Of a DNA stretch of 64,000 nt, positions 50,139-60,479 are shown one piece after another. The stretch comes from Diplonema papillatum (taxonomy: Eukaryota; Euglenozoa; Diplonemea; Diplonemida; Diplonemidae): NCBI GenBank assembly GCA_030068145.1, contig JAPJBO010000104.1:62001-126000 (forward strand). The letters are read 5' to 3'. The position numbers and the translations under genes are program-made. The notes beneath the pieces are model-generated. The model worked only from the letters and a program-made list of their open reading frames with translations, made no database searches and was not told the DNA's origin. How positions within the stretch are numbered: position 1 is the stretch's first letter; each line of letters begins with the position of its first letter.

Positions 50139-52264
50139 TTCCATCCACCACAACGCCAGTGAGAAACTGCCTCACCGCAAGTACAATTGAATCGAGCGCA
50201 TCAGCGCCAATCATGGTCAGCGGTACGCGTGACGGCAAGTCCGCAGGGTTGCCCTCACTCCTGACCCATCGTACAGAAACAGCGCAATTCAAGGAACGCA
50301 CGCGTTCCAGTCCTTTAACTACCGCCTCGTTCAAGACGGCACTTTTCAAACAGGACCCCTTACGGGCCACTCCTTTCACAGTGGTATTATCAACCACAAT
50401 GTCCACTCTCCCACCTCTAATCGAGGGCGGCAGAGCCAAGACAACTAACTTGAAGGCAATAGCCTCCAGCTCGTTTATGTGCAACGAGCTCTCCGCAGAG
50501 TTCCATGACCCACCCAACACGGTCACTTCCATTGTGCGCGAGTCAACAAGGACACCCCCCCAGCCTTTCTTACTCGCGTCCACGAAGGCCGTGATACGTG
50601 GGGACTGTTCGAGAGTGGGAACGGCCCTCGGCTTCAGCACCGAGTCAATCCACTCTTGGAGCGACAAACGAACACACGGAGAAACTTCAACTCTATCAGA
50701 GGGCAGCCGAGCCCCTCGGTTCAACGAGTTGGTTATGCGTCGAAAGAACTTCAACGCAAACCAAAACGAGCCCGGAAAAATGCCAGCGACCGCAGAGGCA
50801 TGCAATAAACGGCCGCCGAGAGTCTCGAGCTCGCACGCCAGCACGGTGGGCGACGACTTCAGCGTGTAGCGCGCCTCCATCAGCTTTCTTCGCAACTTCC
50901 GTGAGACAGCCACACGATGAGCAACGTGGTCCCAATCGACCCCGATGAACTCATACCGTGTGGCGGCAGTCTGCGAATCGGACGGCTTCCACGTCAGGCC
51001 GCACTCCTCCGCGGTCTGGTCCAGCCTCCGAGTCGCGAGCCGCACAGCCGGCTTCTTGCCCGCATACCGGATGTTGTCGATCCAAATGTCGACGATGACA
51101 TCCCGTTCCGCAAACTCCGGACGCACGAAGTCCTCATGTCCGCTGCCAAGGTGTGCATTAACTCCGGTGCACACGAGTGTCCCATGGGAAGCCGCAGAAG
51201 TTCCCACCAACCACCATCGGAGTCAGCGAACCTGAAGAGATGACGCGACTCCGGCGGGATCTCAATGGCGTAAAAGCCCGTCTTGAAATCCCGGGTTGAG
51301 CCACACTCCTCGCGGCTCGCTCTCAGGTAGCCCGAAACGTGTCCGAGGGGCACAGATGCTTCGTAACCCGCCTCTTGAGCGGCTCGGTTACCGTCCACCG
51401 TCCACAAGATGAAGCGCTGCCGCAGCGCCCCTTCCTTCTCCTCCAGCACTGTGAAAGGGACCGAAGCGAGCGGGCCGGGACCGGTTGAACTGCGGACAAT
51501 CCCGTTTTCCGCGAGCAAAGATGCATGGTCGGGACGAAGGGTCGAGGGGGACCCGATTGCCGTCTCCGTCTCGACACGGGGAAAGAAGGTTGAACGCCAC
51601 GTGTCGTCAAAGCGTCGGAGGGTTGCCTCGTTCATCCGCGCACGAAGCTTCGCGACAGACATCGGCTTGATCGGCGCGACATGCAATGGCGAAGCGCGCT
51701 CCTCCTTGCTCCGCGGCAGCCGCGTCGAACAGCCTCGTCGGGTGACGGAGTGGAACTGACCACTGCGGAGGTATCCCGTCACAAGTGCTTCGTCACTTTG
51801 CCTGTCTCGAGTGCCCTAGCAAGGTCCACGTCGCTCCCGGCGTACCGGAGTGTGGTCCTCGACAGCGTTCCGGGTCCGCCCTCCTCCTCGTGCTTCGTCA
51901 GCCGGTCGATGAGGTGCGGCGACAGCTTGCCGCTGGTCAGCAACGGCAAGAGGTGCTTCACCGCTCCGCGTTTGATGGAGTGCGCGGTGTACCCCTGCAT
52001 CTGCGTCGACTGGCCCCACAGAGCGTCCAGTGCCGACGTTGTCAACGCCGACAGCGGAGCGAAGGGTGCACACTTCGCGTACAGAAGGGCGATTTCCGCC
52101 GTCAACGGTCCCTGGATGACCGCAAACCGCGACGCCTTGAACGGATCCTGCGTCCGCCCCTTCGGCGTCTGGGGTGTGACTCTTTTCGGGTGTGCTCCTT
52201 CCAAGGTTGGGCAGTACGTCGTCATGAAGGTCTCGAAAAGCTCATTTTCGATCATGCAGGTCAC

Positions 52265-53124
52265 GTATCCAATATACCGCGAGGTTGCCGAGCTTCAAAG
52301 CGACAGCAGCAAAGAGAGGAGAACGCTACAATGTTTCAAAAACAACGGCTCGCTGCCTTGCACTAAGAGAGGGAGACAACAGAACAAGAAAACAGAGATT
52401 AGCGTACAATACAATTGGCCGGGTGTGCACGGTTTCCCTTCATTGAAGGGAACAGTTCACACCCGGTGCACCGGGAGCATCTGGTCAGTCACCCGCGCTT
52501 TCTGGCTTTCTGGAAGAAACGCCTCATTCTCTTCGGCGGACTACAACTCAGTTGCCGCCGCGGAGCTTCCATTCTTGATTGAAGGTGGCAAATACAATTG
52601 CACAGTGGGGCAGTAGAGGGAACGGACGGCTGGGGTGGGTCGCCAGCCGGTGCTACGAACACGTTTTGAGTCGCGCTCTTTAAAAAGAGGGTTGTGTCAT
52701 ATTGAACAGAGTACACGACGGAGCTTGTGGGTTAGTGGCAGGGTCTTCCCTGCGTCCCGTTGTGTTGGTCGGTTTTCTGTGTCTCCGCAGGTTCTACCTC
52801 GGTCGCCGTAGAAGACGCACGGGGCTTCTCGTCGATCTGGGTCTTGTCGCCGCTGGCCGGCTGCGGGTGCCGCCCGTCGAGCGCGGGCTCACCGCCGGCG
52901 GGCGCCACGCGCACGGCGCCTGCCGCTTTGTAAAAGCGCGGCTTCCCGAAACCCCCGGCGGCGCCGTCTTCCGCAACCCCACAGATATAACCAAATCAGC
53001 CGCCAAACATCTTCATGTTACGCAACACAGCACGCAAAGGCTAGGCTCAGAATCAAGACAGTGGGTCGGCATCGATATATCGGATGGCTGCATTTATAAT
53101 GCAGTTGCCATTTCTTGTTAGCAT
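52265..53124. other. Intergenic region between the retroelement and DUF3395-like gene B
   Basis: No gene is supported. Apart from the inverted repeat at 52419-52466 it has a GC-rich stretch at 52790-52980 whose open frames on both strands are Arg/Pro/Gly-rich and look spurious. The 3' end of gene B lies at its right border. Confidence 0.45.
52419..52466. repeat. Imperfect inverted repeat, ~24-bp arms
   Basis: CCGGGTGTGCACGGTTTCCC (continuing to 52442) faces its near reverse complement ending in CACACCCGG at 52466, with one base at the centre. It lies ~150 bp beyond the visible 5' side of the recombinase retroelement. It could be a terminal hairpin, a small foldback element or a regulatory palindrome. 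Confidence 0.7.
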
Positions 53125-54468
53125 TCAGCACGGATTCGCGTAGTTCGGGTATGGCCGCGAAGGCCCGCCGACCAGTAGCTGAACTGCGCCGGTCAACGAG
53201 TTGCTGGTGGCTCTCAGGGCTTGCCGCGACTCGTTGTCGCCGAAGCCCATGCGCGTCAAGATCGCCAGCGGGCTCGACCAGAACCGAGAATTGTCCGGGT
53301 CCACGCCTATGATGTGCCCTGCAGCAGTGTGCATCCGGTTTTGCCTGTCGGCCTTCACCGTCCGCAACAGGTCTTCGACTTCCCGCAATCGTCGATCATC
53401 AGCTACACCGTACATCTCGACATCCTTAAGCAGGGACAGTACCGACTCCAAAAGCGACACGTGATAACTGTCGGTCCCTTGACTTACCACAACGCTGGGG
53501 GGATGCTCCGGGTTTTTACGGTAATACACATCTTCTCTCGGGTCATACGGAACTTTACAGCCGGCATCGCTACTGATCTGGCGGGATGCCCACGTCGTCT
53601 TTCGCCCGACTCCACCCCAGTGAGTTGTGGCGTATGATCTCGAAGGTACGTACTGCAGTTTCAGCATTTTAGGCCGGCCGGGGAATGGGTCGTACGGAAC
53701 TTTCAGCGTTTCGCGGCTGACCAAAAATGCTTTTAGACCGCCGTTCTTCACTTGGGCGGCCACCACAGGCATCACATCGACAGCCCAGCCGTGTCCCGCG
53801 GTGTCGTCGTAAGGCAGCCGGTATTCGGCGGAGATGATGGAATCAACCGAGGTTTCGGGGAGTTGGAACATTGAGCCTTCCGGCACTTTAACTTCAATGA
53901 TACCGAGGTCTGCTCGAGGCACGTAGCTCATGACGAGTACTTTGGGCCGTCCGGGATACGGATCGCGGACGACTTTCAGAGTCCGGTTGTCGATGGTGAT
54001 GTCGAGGCCGCCTTGCACAATGAGCGAGTTTATCGCGTCGAAGACGTCCTTCTGGACTCCTCGGGTTGAACGTTCTCTCTCTTCTACCCTGTACTCGGCG
54101 GAGAGCAGCTCGATAATCGTACCCTTCGGCAACGTCAACCTCCCACTCTCCGGTACCCGCACGAACTCTACATTTCCAGTCGGATACCTCTGCTGTGTAT
54201 GCGGGTCGACCCAATCTCTTCTCGCAGTTGAGTCCGCGCGTACCGATCGCGGCGGCCTCCTTCCTTCTTCATACGAGCCCGTTTCTGACGCCTGGTACTC
54301 ATACTTACCCGACTGAGGCGACGTTCCTCGCCTTCTGCTCACGCTCTGGGGACCTCTCTCAGATCGGTGACTATGAGCATCCGGGCTCACGCTCAGGTGT
54401 GATCTCTCAGCCCGGGTACCATGGACATCTGACTTTGTGTAAATCGGCGATGATGGCGGTGGCGGCAT
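53125..54468 (-). CDS. DUF3395-like double-domain protein with C-terminal UBA-like domain (gene B)
   Basis: A 447-residue single-exon protein from ATG 54466-54468. Residues 1-100 are disordered and Ser/Arg-rich. Two ~80-residue domains follow (~105-185, ~190-280), each reading as P-x-G-x-x-x-L-P, AEYR, a KDV or WAVDV segment, then NGGL and DPxPGRPKxLxxxYVP. This resembles the domain found at the C-terminus of DNAJC11-type proteins (DUF3395: A-x-YG, DVT, L, DPC-x-GExKxLxxxY). The C-terminus has a UBA-like helix bundle (LAILTRMGFGDNESRQALRA then LTGAVQLLVGG), a ubiquitin-binding module. No J domain and no membrane span. Gene A upstream is a paralogue. Domain naming is moderate; the coding status is firm. 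Confidence 0.72.
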   Translation of the reverse strand: MPPPPSSPIYTKSDVHGTRAERSHLSVSPDAHSHRSERGPQSVSRRRGTSPQSGKYEYQASETGSYEEGRRPPRSVRADSTARRDWVDPHTQQRYPTGNVEFVRVPESGRLTLPKGTIIELLSAEYRVEERERSTRGVQKDVFDAINSLIVQGGLDITIDNRTLKVVRDPYPGRPKVLVMSYVPRADLGIIEVKVPEGSMFQLPETSVDSIISAEYRLPYDDTAGHGWAVDVMPVVAAQVKNGGLKAFLVSRETLKVPYDPFPGRPKMLKLQYVPSRSYATTHWGGVGRKTTWASRQISSDAGCKVPYDPREDVYYRKNPEHPPSVVVSQGTDSYHVSLLESVLSLLKDVEMYGVADDRRLREVEDLLRTVKADRQNRMHTAAGHIIGVDPDNSRFWSSPLAILTRMGFGDNESRQALRATSNSLTGAVQLLVGGPSRPYPNYANPC

Positions 54469-55129
54469 AGCTTGGTTTCTCGTTGCTCAGCGTCCCGCCC
54501 TCCCTCCTATCTGTAAAGAAAAGCTTTGACTTCCCAAGATGGAGTCCGCAACGGACGGTGAGTCAATAGCCCAGACTTACCAACCTGACACAGCCATCAT
54601 CGCAGAGCATTCAGTCCAGCCTTACCACCTAACGAACAGCGGTAAATACAACATGAGCAGCAAAAGTAGGGAAGGAGCAGAGAGCCGACAGAGCACTACC
54701 AACAAGAAGAGAGCGAAATATACAATATTATCAGGTCTTTCGACAAGCCTACAAAAAATGTGGTGTACAACAATGAAGGTGGGAGGGAGGGGGCCTGGCT
54801 AGTTAACGGCACCGGGAGTGAACAGAGGTACAATACTAACCTGAGCGCGAATGGCCACGGAATTGTAGCCTTGTGCGAAGTGTGAGCACTAGCGCTGACC
54901 TGACTGGGTAAGTGCTAATTGCAGGTTCCAAGATGATCGTGGACCATATTGAAATGCCGTGATGCACATGTTTAGTCCGCTGCAGGTCCCTGTCAGGTTC
55001 ACGTGGCAGGTGCAATAGTCTGATGGTTCTGATAGATCGTTCTCGGTGAGACAGGACCATCGGGAAGCTCTTTACGGATACTTTGTCCTATGACCACCAG
55101 AACTGCTACGTTTATGTCAGGCCTATGAT
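54469..55129. other. Intergenic region between paralogues B and A
   Basis: 660 bp without a recognisable gene. It must hold the promoter of gene B and the 3' end of gene A. Confidence 0.5.
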
Positions 55130-57829
55130 CTACGCACTCATGCGCCGAAGAGCTTCAAAGTCAACTTTGCCCATCGGCTTGCCCACGTGGTAGGCAATGG
55201 ACGGGTGCATGTCCGGTTCACAGACGGGAATGGTCTCGCCGCCTCTCGCCTGCGCCTGGCTTTGCATCCCGGCTTCCGCAATATGCTTCTCGTAGCCCAT
55301 GCGCCTGAGCATGTCGGCGGCGCTCGCGATGTAATTCGTGCGCGCCATGTAGATCAACTTTTGAGCCATGGTTCTCTCTGTCTCATTACCCACCTCGCCG
55401 AGCAACTTCTGAGCCCGCATCATCTTGTCTTCGCCCCAGCCACCCTGCGACTGCACTTCATAGACAAGGGATTGGATCGAGTGCAGTAGCTTCGAGCGTG
55501 GGTCGCTACGCTTCATCGAGCAACGGTAGGGCTCACAACCAGTCATGCACTCGATGAATGCGAGCGTATCGTTGTAGCGGTCGACTGAATTGCGGAAGGC
55601 CTGCTGGTCCGTAACAATGCGCAGTCTTGTCGGCTTGTACAATATGCGCAGCACCTTGGCATGCTGGTCGAACGGGTCGTAGTCAATACCTGCAGGTGCC
55701 GTGGTGAAAGACTCGCTGTTTTCTCATGCCAACAGCCACCTCGCCAATTTTGACTGTCGGCAGCGTTAACACCGACAAATATCACACACAGAGGAATGGA
55801 TAAGACGGATCCTGAACGGGAGGAATTAGCTCGTTCGGAGCAAGACGACGAGACGCCGCTGTGGCTCGCTCTGGCTTACTTCTCAATTTGAGGTTTCTTG
55901 CCACCCTTTCTTGGTGTGCTTCTTTCACCGAGGTTCGCTGTTCTGAGAGGTTCGGGCGACCACGACAAACCGGTTGGGTTGAGCGTTGCCGCGACACCTA
56001 TAAGTTTTGAAGTAAAGGGAGAGGTGACCGCCGTCTGCTTGAAGCATACCGAGCTCGGCCGATGAGACTCTTCTACCCTTGATACCTCCTCTGTAGATCA
56101 TGTCGACTACCTTGTCGTACACGTCTACCGCCCATCCGTGCCCGTCTTTTTCGTGGAACGGTAAACGCCAGTCAGCTTCAAGCAGCCTGTGCAAGGGAAA
56201 GGAAGAATACCATTGACAGAATGCAACTACTGCATGAAAAATTGTCGACTGCGCCCCTTGAGCTTTGGCTGCTCAGTGCACTTCTTTAGTCTGCATAGTC
56301 TTCTACCAAGGACTGATCCCCGTTTTCGTGACAGAACGCCAACAAAACAAGTTCGCTCTCGAGAGCAGAGCGCTTTAGTCAAAATAGCACAGTGCTGCAA
56401 TCCCGTCCGCTCCCGAACCCGCACTAGGCCAACAACACATTGGCTTACAGGAATGCTGCTGTTTACGCCGAATTATAGAGGAGGTACAGCAGAGCGTGAC
56501 TGCTACGGCGTAAGTCGTTTCGGAGACGGGCTGCGGGTCACGGCTCTGGTTATCCATCCCCAATCCCTTTCGAGCATGTTTCCCACATTAGCTTGAACCG
56601 AGTGTAGGACTCAAACAATTCCATGCCTGGGAGGCAGGTTTGCTGTCTTAGATTCCGTAGCTAGAAACGCTACGAACGAGTCGTTATTTGCTTCCCGAGG
56701 GGCTGACTGTCCCCTCGCAGGTTCGTCGCCGTCAGATAGAATCCATCCGCAGATGGAAAAAAAGAAGAGGCAGTGGGACCTTGCGATGGAGCCTTCCGGC
56801 AGCTCAAACCATTCGTCCTGGCGCAGCTCGAGCAGGACGGCTTCTGGTTCGACCCTTGGCGTGTAGCGAACGACTAACACTTTCTCACTCTCCGGGGACG
56901 GGTCCGTTAGGACGCCCATCGTCGCATTGTTGACGAGCAGGTCAAGCCCACCATTCCGGACGTGCTTCTCGATGACCGGCAACACGTCTTTTTGCAGGCC
57001 CCGGTCTCCGGCGTTTTCGACGCGGTACTCCGCCGATTGAAGGCGCACAATGCTTCCTGGTGGGAGAGTGATCCGCCCATGTTCTGGCACCCGCAACGTC
57101 TGCTGCTCTTGCTCGCCGGATCCAACAACAGTTTTCGAGCTTCCTGAGGGGGGGAGAGGAAAAGTCAAGTACCGTAGATCAGCAACAGGTGATGTTTGCT
57201 CTCGTAGGCTTCCCAGGTACACGTGCTCGAAAGGCACAAGGTGCCACTGCTTGAGAACCTGAGAACAGAAGCGTACGCAAGGCTACTGCTAAGAAGGAGT
57301 ACAGCATGTGGTATCTGGCAACTCCGACCCAGGATGTGTGTGCTGCTTGGGTTTGAGCTAGGGAGCTGTGTGGATATCATGGGTGGGATATCATACCTAA
57401 TATGGGCACATAGGTGAGCATCAGCGACTTCGATTCGCCTGCGTATGGGTCCGGGCGGTGGATACCCATGAACTCTGAATTGACTTGTAGTTGAAGGGCT
57501 CCTTGATGGGTTACGAGAGGGGCGATGCGGTCGGTTACGTCTTTTTGAACGTCGTGGCCTTCGACTTTGTACACGGCTCGCACCACCCGTTTGATTGTGC
57601 CTTCAGGCAGGTGGATGGCGGCCCCATCTGCGACTGTCAAAGAGCGAACGGTCGGTTCGTAGCTTCCGGAGCCGGAACCGTAGCTTTGCGGCGAGCTCCG
57701 CACTGGCACTGGTTCACCCCGCGAGATCGGAGTCTTCGAGTAACGAGCAGGTTGCCCTTCGCTGTAGCGAACCGGCTTCGAAGCCGATCGGACGCTCGAC
57801 ATGTCGTCCTCAAACCCAACGGAAGCCAT
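55130..57829 (-). CDS. DUF3395-like triple-domain protein (gene A, four exons)
   Basis: Proposed join on the minus strand: 57829-57397, 57143-56780, 56186-56050, 55689-55130; 1494 nt, 497 residues, all phases agreeing. Introns are 253, 593 and 360 bp with donors GTATGA, GTCCCA (weak) and GTATGC and acceptors CCCTCAG, TGCACAG and CTGCAG. Splicing restores three ~80-residue domains homologous to those of gene B: AIHLPEGTIKRVVRAVYKVE to LMLTYVP; RITLPPGSIVRLQSAEYRVE to LVVRYTP; and WFELPEGSIARLLEADWRL to DPFDQHAKVLRILYKP, the last split by two introns exactly where the match demands. The last exon adds a ~150-residue helical region with a possible UBA-like piece (ADMLRRMGYEKHIAEAG). The order and similarity to gene B show tandem duplication with intron gain or loss. 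Confidence 0.75.
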
Positions 57830-58691
57830 TTTAGTTTACGTTACGTTCTTTCGCGCTACTGCTCCGCCTGTGTTGATCGTTTAGCACCACTTGCAGTTTA
57901 GAAAATAGACGACGATTGGATAGACCGTGTGCTGTTGACAACCAACACGAAGTCGTGTTTATCCTGAAAGCGTCTTTCGACTGATTTGGATATTGCTTCG
58001 TGTTTGCAGAAGGCCTCTGACAACGTTTCTTCGTCTTTGTAGAACTACCGAAGCTTCCGCAAGTTTAAGTGACGGGCGGGCTGCGATGTTCAGACAGGGA
58101 GTGAAGCGGTCTGTGCAAGCCCTTTTCATTCACCTCGTACACGTCGCACACCAGTCGTTCCATCACACCATCGACTGGTTGAGGCAACTCCGTCTGCACC
58201 TTCAGGTACAGCCTAGAGGTTCAGTGACACTGTTGCGGCGGGTGCCACCGGCCTTTTGCCACACGTCCCTTGTCATTCCAGTTTATTAGATATCGCAAAA
58301 AGAAAAAACGTCCCTTCCTCGAGACGGTACTCGACAGGTCTCCACAGTTCCCGGTTCCACACCGGAGGAAAGAAACGCGAGTACAGGACACAACGCACTG
58401 CTGGCAGTACGGAGGCGAGCACACTTCGGGACCATTCCGTGCGGTATCTCACGAGCACGTGAAATGGGGAGAAACACGCAAGCCGTGCTGTGCACAAGGC
58501 ACCGACGTCCCTGTGCGTCGATGGTGGCGGACCGCAAGCAAGAAGGTTCCTGACCATCTCCTGCGAGAACACGCCGTGCGAGTCTCGTCCCGACGACCAG
58601 CCGCACGTATGGTGGCAGCGCGTGATTGTATCGCGTGCTTTCTGTACTAAATGAGGGCAGCTTCTCGTACCACAGATAGCAGTCAGGTCCG
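57830..58691. other. Intergenic region between gene A and the hydrolase gene
   Basis: No gene. It holds the promoter of gene A and the 3' flank of the hydrolase gene. Several overlapping frames at 58270-58730 on both strands are of arbitrary composition. Confidence 0.5.
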
Positions 58692-59459
58692 TCACAGCGC
58701 GGCGAGAAAGTCTCGAATGAGCTGTGGCCACGCCGTGCGAGCTTCGTCCTCGTTCTGCGAAACGACCAATCGCGACTTTGGAAGCAGCTCGTGGACAAGA
58801 CGCGAGCTCTGCGTCGGGTGCGCGGCGTCGTTTTCAGTACACAAAATAAGCGCAGGCTTGCTGCCCAGCGCGTCGGCCACAACAGATGGTGGACCGAACG
58901 ACAAGTCAGTGCCTGCAGCGGATAGGAGGACCAGTTGGTCCTGCGTCCCGGACTCAAGCAGGGCGGCTGCCTTTTGAAGGGCAACGCGAGACCCTTCGCG
59001 CGTCTGCCAAAACGTGGGCAGCCTTAAAAGGATCAGCGCCGAGACGGAATCAGGGGATGCCATCGCAGCCTCCAGACTGGCTGCCGCCCCTTGGCTCTGC
59101 CCTGCGGCAACGAATGGGCTGCGACCGTGGTGTTCCGCCAACCTCAGCATGTCCCCCCCGAGGAGCTTCCAGGCACAATCGCCCGCCCATGAGCTCGCCC
59201 CTTGCCCACGAGCGTCCATCGCAGCAAATGGGCAGCGTACCGACAGGTCCTGGCAGCCTGCTATCACCTGCCCTACCCACTCGTCGGTTTTCCAGCTCCT
59301 TTCCGTCGGCTTCGGCGTGCCGAGCCCGTGTGTAACTACCACGAACGGCTTTCTCGCACTCTCTTCACCTAGCGCCTCGCGGGTTACACCATGGGCAATT
59401 TTCACGCCCTCATCCACCTCGAACACGCACTCAGATACATTCATCGTAGATAGGTACAT
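58692..59459 (-). CDS. Alpha/beta-hydrolase fold protein
   Basis: 255 residues from ATG 59457-59459 (a second ATG at 59442-59444 would give 250). The open frame extends upstream only into repeat block copy 2 and has no ATG there. Features of the fold: FVVVTHGLG with the oxyanion-hole HG near residue 44, MDARGQGASS (the D-x-R-G-x-G-x-S motif of the epoxide-hydrolase/haloperoxidase-like group) near 82, nucleophile elbow AGQSQG with Ser122, and ALILCTEND with the candidate acid Asp211 after the sixth strand. The usual GH motif with the catalytic His near the C-terminus is not evident (the stretch reads SQNEDEARTAWP), so either the His is displaced or the enzyme is altered. No signal peptide; substrate unknown. 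Confidence 0.75.
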   Translation of the reverse strand: MYLSTMNVSECVFEVDEGVKIAHGVTREALGEESARKPFVVVTHGLGTPKPTERSWKTDEWVGQVIAGCQDLSVRCPFAAMDARGQGASSWAGDCAWKLLGGDMLRLAEHHGRSPFVAAGQSQGAAASLEAAMASPDSVSALILLRLPTFWQTREGSRVALQKAAALLESGTQDQLVLLSAAGTDLSFGPPSVVADALGSKPALILCTENDAAHPTQSSRLVHELLPKSRLVVSQNEDEARTAWPQLIRDFLAAL

Positions 59460-59575
59460 ATTTAGCCCGGCCAGAGAAGAGAAGCAAGGCAGGGGGCCTG
59501 GCAGTGTTTCCCCCGAGTGACATGAGATACGCTCCAACGCGTCGACCGCATGCTAGAATACGCAATGTTTTTGAT

Positions 59576-59917
59576 TCAACTTGTAGCAGTGGAGCTTCTC
59601 ATTTCCTCCGAAAGTAACAGTAGTGGCGAGATGTGATTCTTCCGGCAGCTAGCTGAAACTCTTTTTTTCGTCGAGAAGGTTTTAGTTCCATGGTCCAGCA
59701 GCCGACTGGGACACGAAACCTCTAAACAAGTCTTTTCTTTGCAAAACATGCAAAAGAGTTCCTGCTTTTCCACCCTCAACCACGAAAAGTCCTTGTTCCC
59801 CACTCTGTGGGACTGCGCAGTATCTGCTTTCCGCACGTCCACCTTCCTCTCGTTTTCGACCTCGGTGCTTGGTGGGACGGGGTTGTCCTCGCTGCTCAGT
59901 CCGATAGGTGTCGTCAT
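59576..59917 (-). pseudogene. hAT-type transposase zinc-finger fragment (copy 2)
   Basis: Same frame and length as 33516-33857, one residue different (Glu for Gly in the VEKQ-x-LF segment). The intactness of this short frame in both copies reflects recency of the block rather than proof of function. Confidence 0.55.
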
Positions 59918-60055
59918 CGTGTGCTACCTCGGCACGGGAAACGAGCACATTCCCGTGCTTGAATCGGCGTTGTTGGTAATCCCTGGTGACGAGCAAGTAA
60001 GGCCTAGACTTAGAGTTGCTTGCCGACAACTCCTCAGCTTACGTCTTAGGACTCC

Positions 60056-60110
60056 AAAACGACCAAAGTACAAGAGCAATGGTCGCGCCATCTTGTACTT
60101 TGGTCGTTTT
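60056..60110. repeat. 20-bp perfect inverted repeat with 15-bp loop (copy 2)
   Basis: Both arms are identical to those at 33998-34052 while the loop carries two changes (ACGTCA against GCGCCA). Confidence 0.9.
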
Positions 60111-60479
60111 CCCACTGTATTAACACTGATGTTGGGGTGCACTCAGAACAGCACTTCCACAACCTCTGCCGCTTCGGATATTTCGCTCACATTGAACGGG
60201 CATGTGCCCCAGGTTTGAATGCAGGGACCTTCTTCATCGTAATCTGAACAGCGATGTGAGTCTGGTTCATCTACGCAATTCTGGCAGAGCGGCTGTCTGA
60301 ACCATGAGTTCTGCAGCCTGTGTATCCGTATTTAGACGCGGTTGTCACTTTCAGAAAAAAATGTATGGAGCAATCGGGTAGCGCACGAGCGTGGCATTTT
60401 GACGGTCTCGCTTAGCTTTGTCTTCTGACTTCCTGTTTGGGCAAACGAAACTGTTCATTCGTTGGCAACCAATCTATGA

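Larger units (their letters stand above)
49645..52264 (-). mobile_element. Tyrosine-recombinase retrotransposon (DIRS/VIPER/Ngaro-like), broken
   Basis: Reading leftwards the parts are: the catalytic half of a tyrosine recombinase at the right (GYTAHSIKRGAVKHL, an HxxR box, and a later TLRYAG with the Tyr), a reverse transcriptase in the middle (FRFADSDGGWWELLRLPMGH and neighbouring palm residues), an RNase H at the left (ITAFVDASKKGWGGVLVD, INELEAIAFKL, IVVDNTTVKG, NPADLPSR), and split direct repeats at 49645-50138. Recombinase upstream of RT is the VIPER order. No gag-like frame and no matching A1 repeat is found on the right, so the 5' end is missing. It is broken, with about one or two breaks in the visible part, but well preserved, so probably fairly young. 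Confidence 0.75.

Noticed and set aside
50096-52616. Plus-strand frames over the retroelement (up to 311 codons)
   Set aside because: Antisense of the recombinase, RT and RNase H parts, which are clear on the minus strand.
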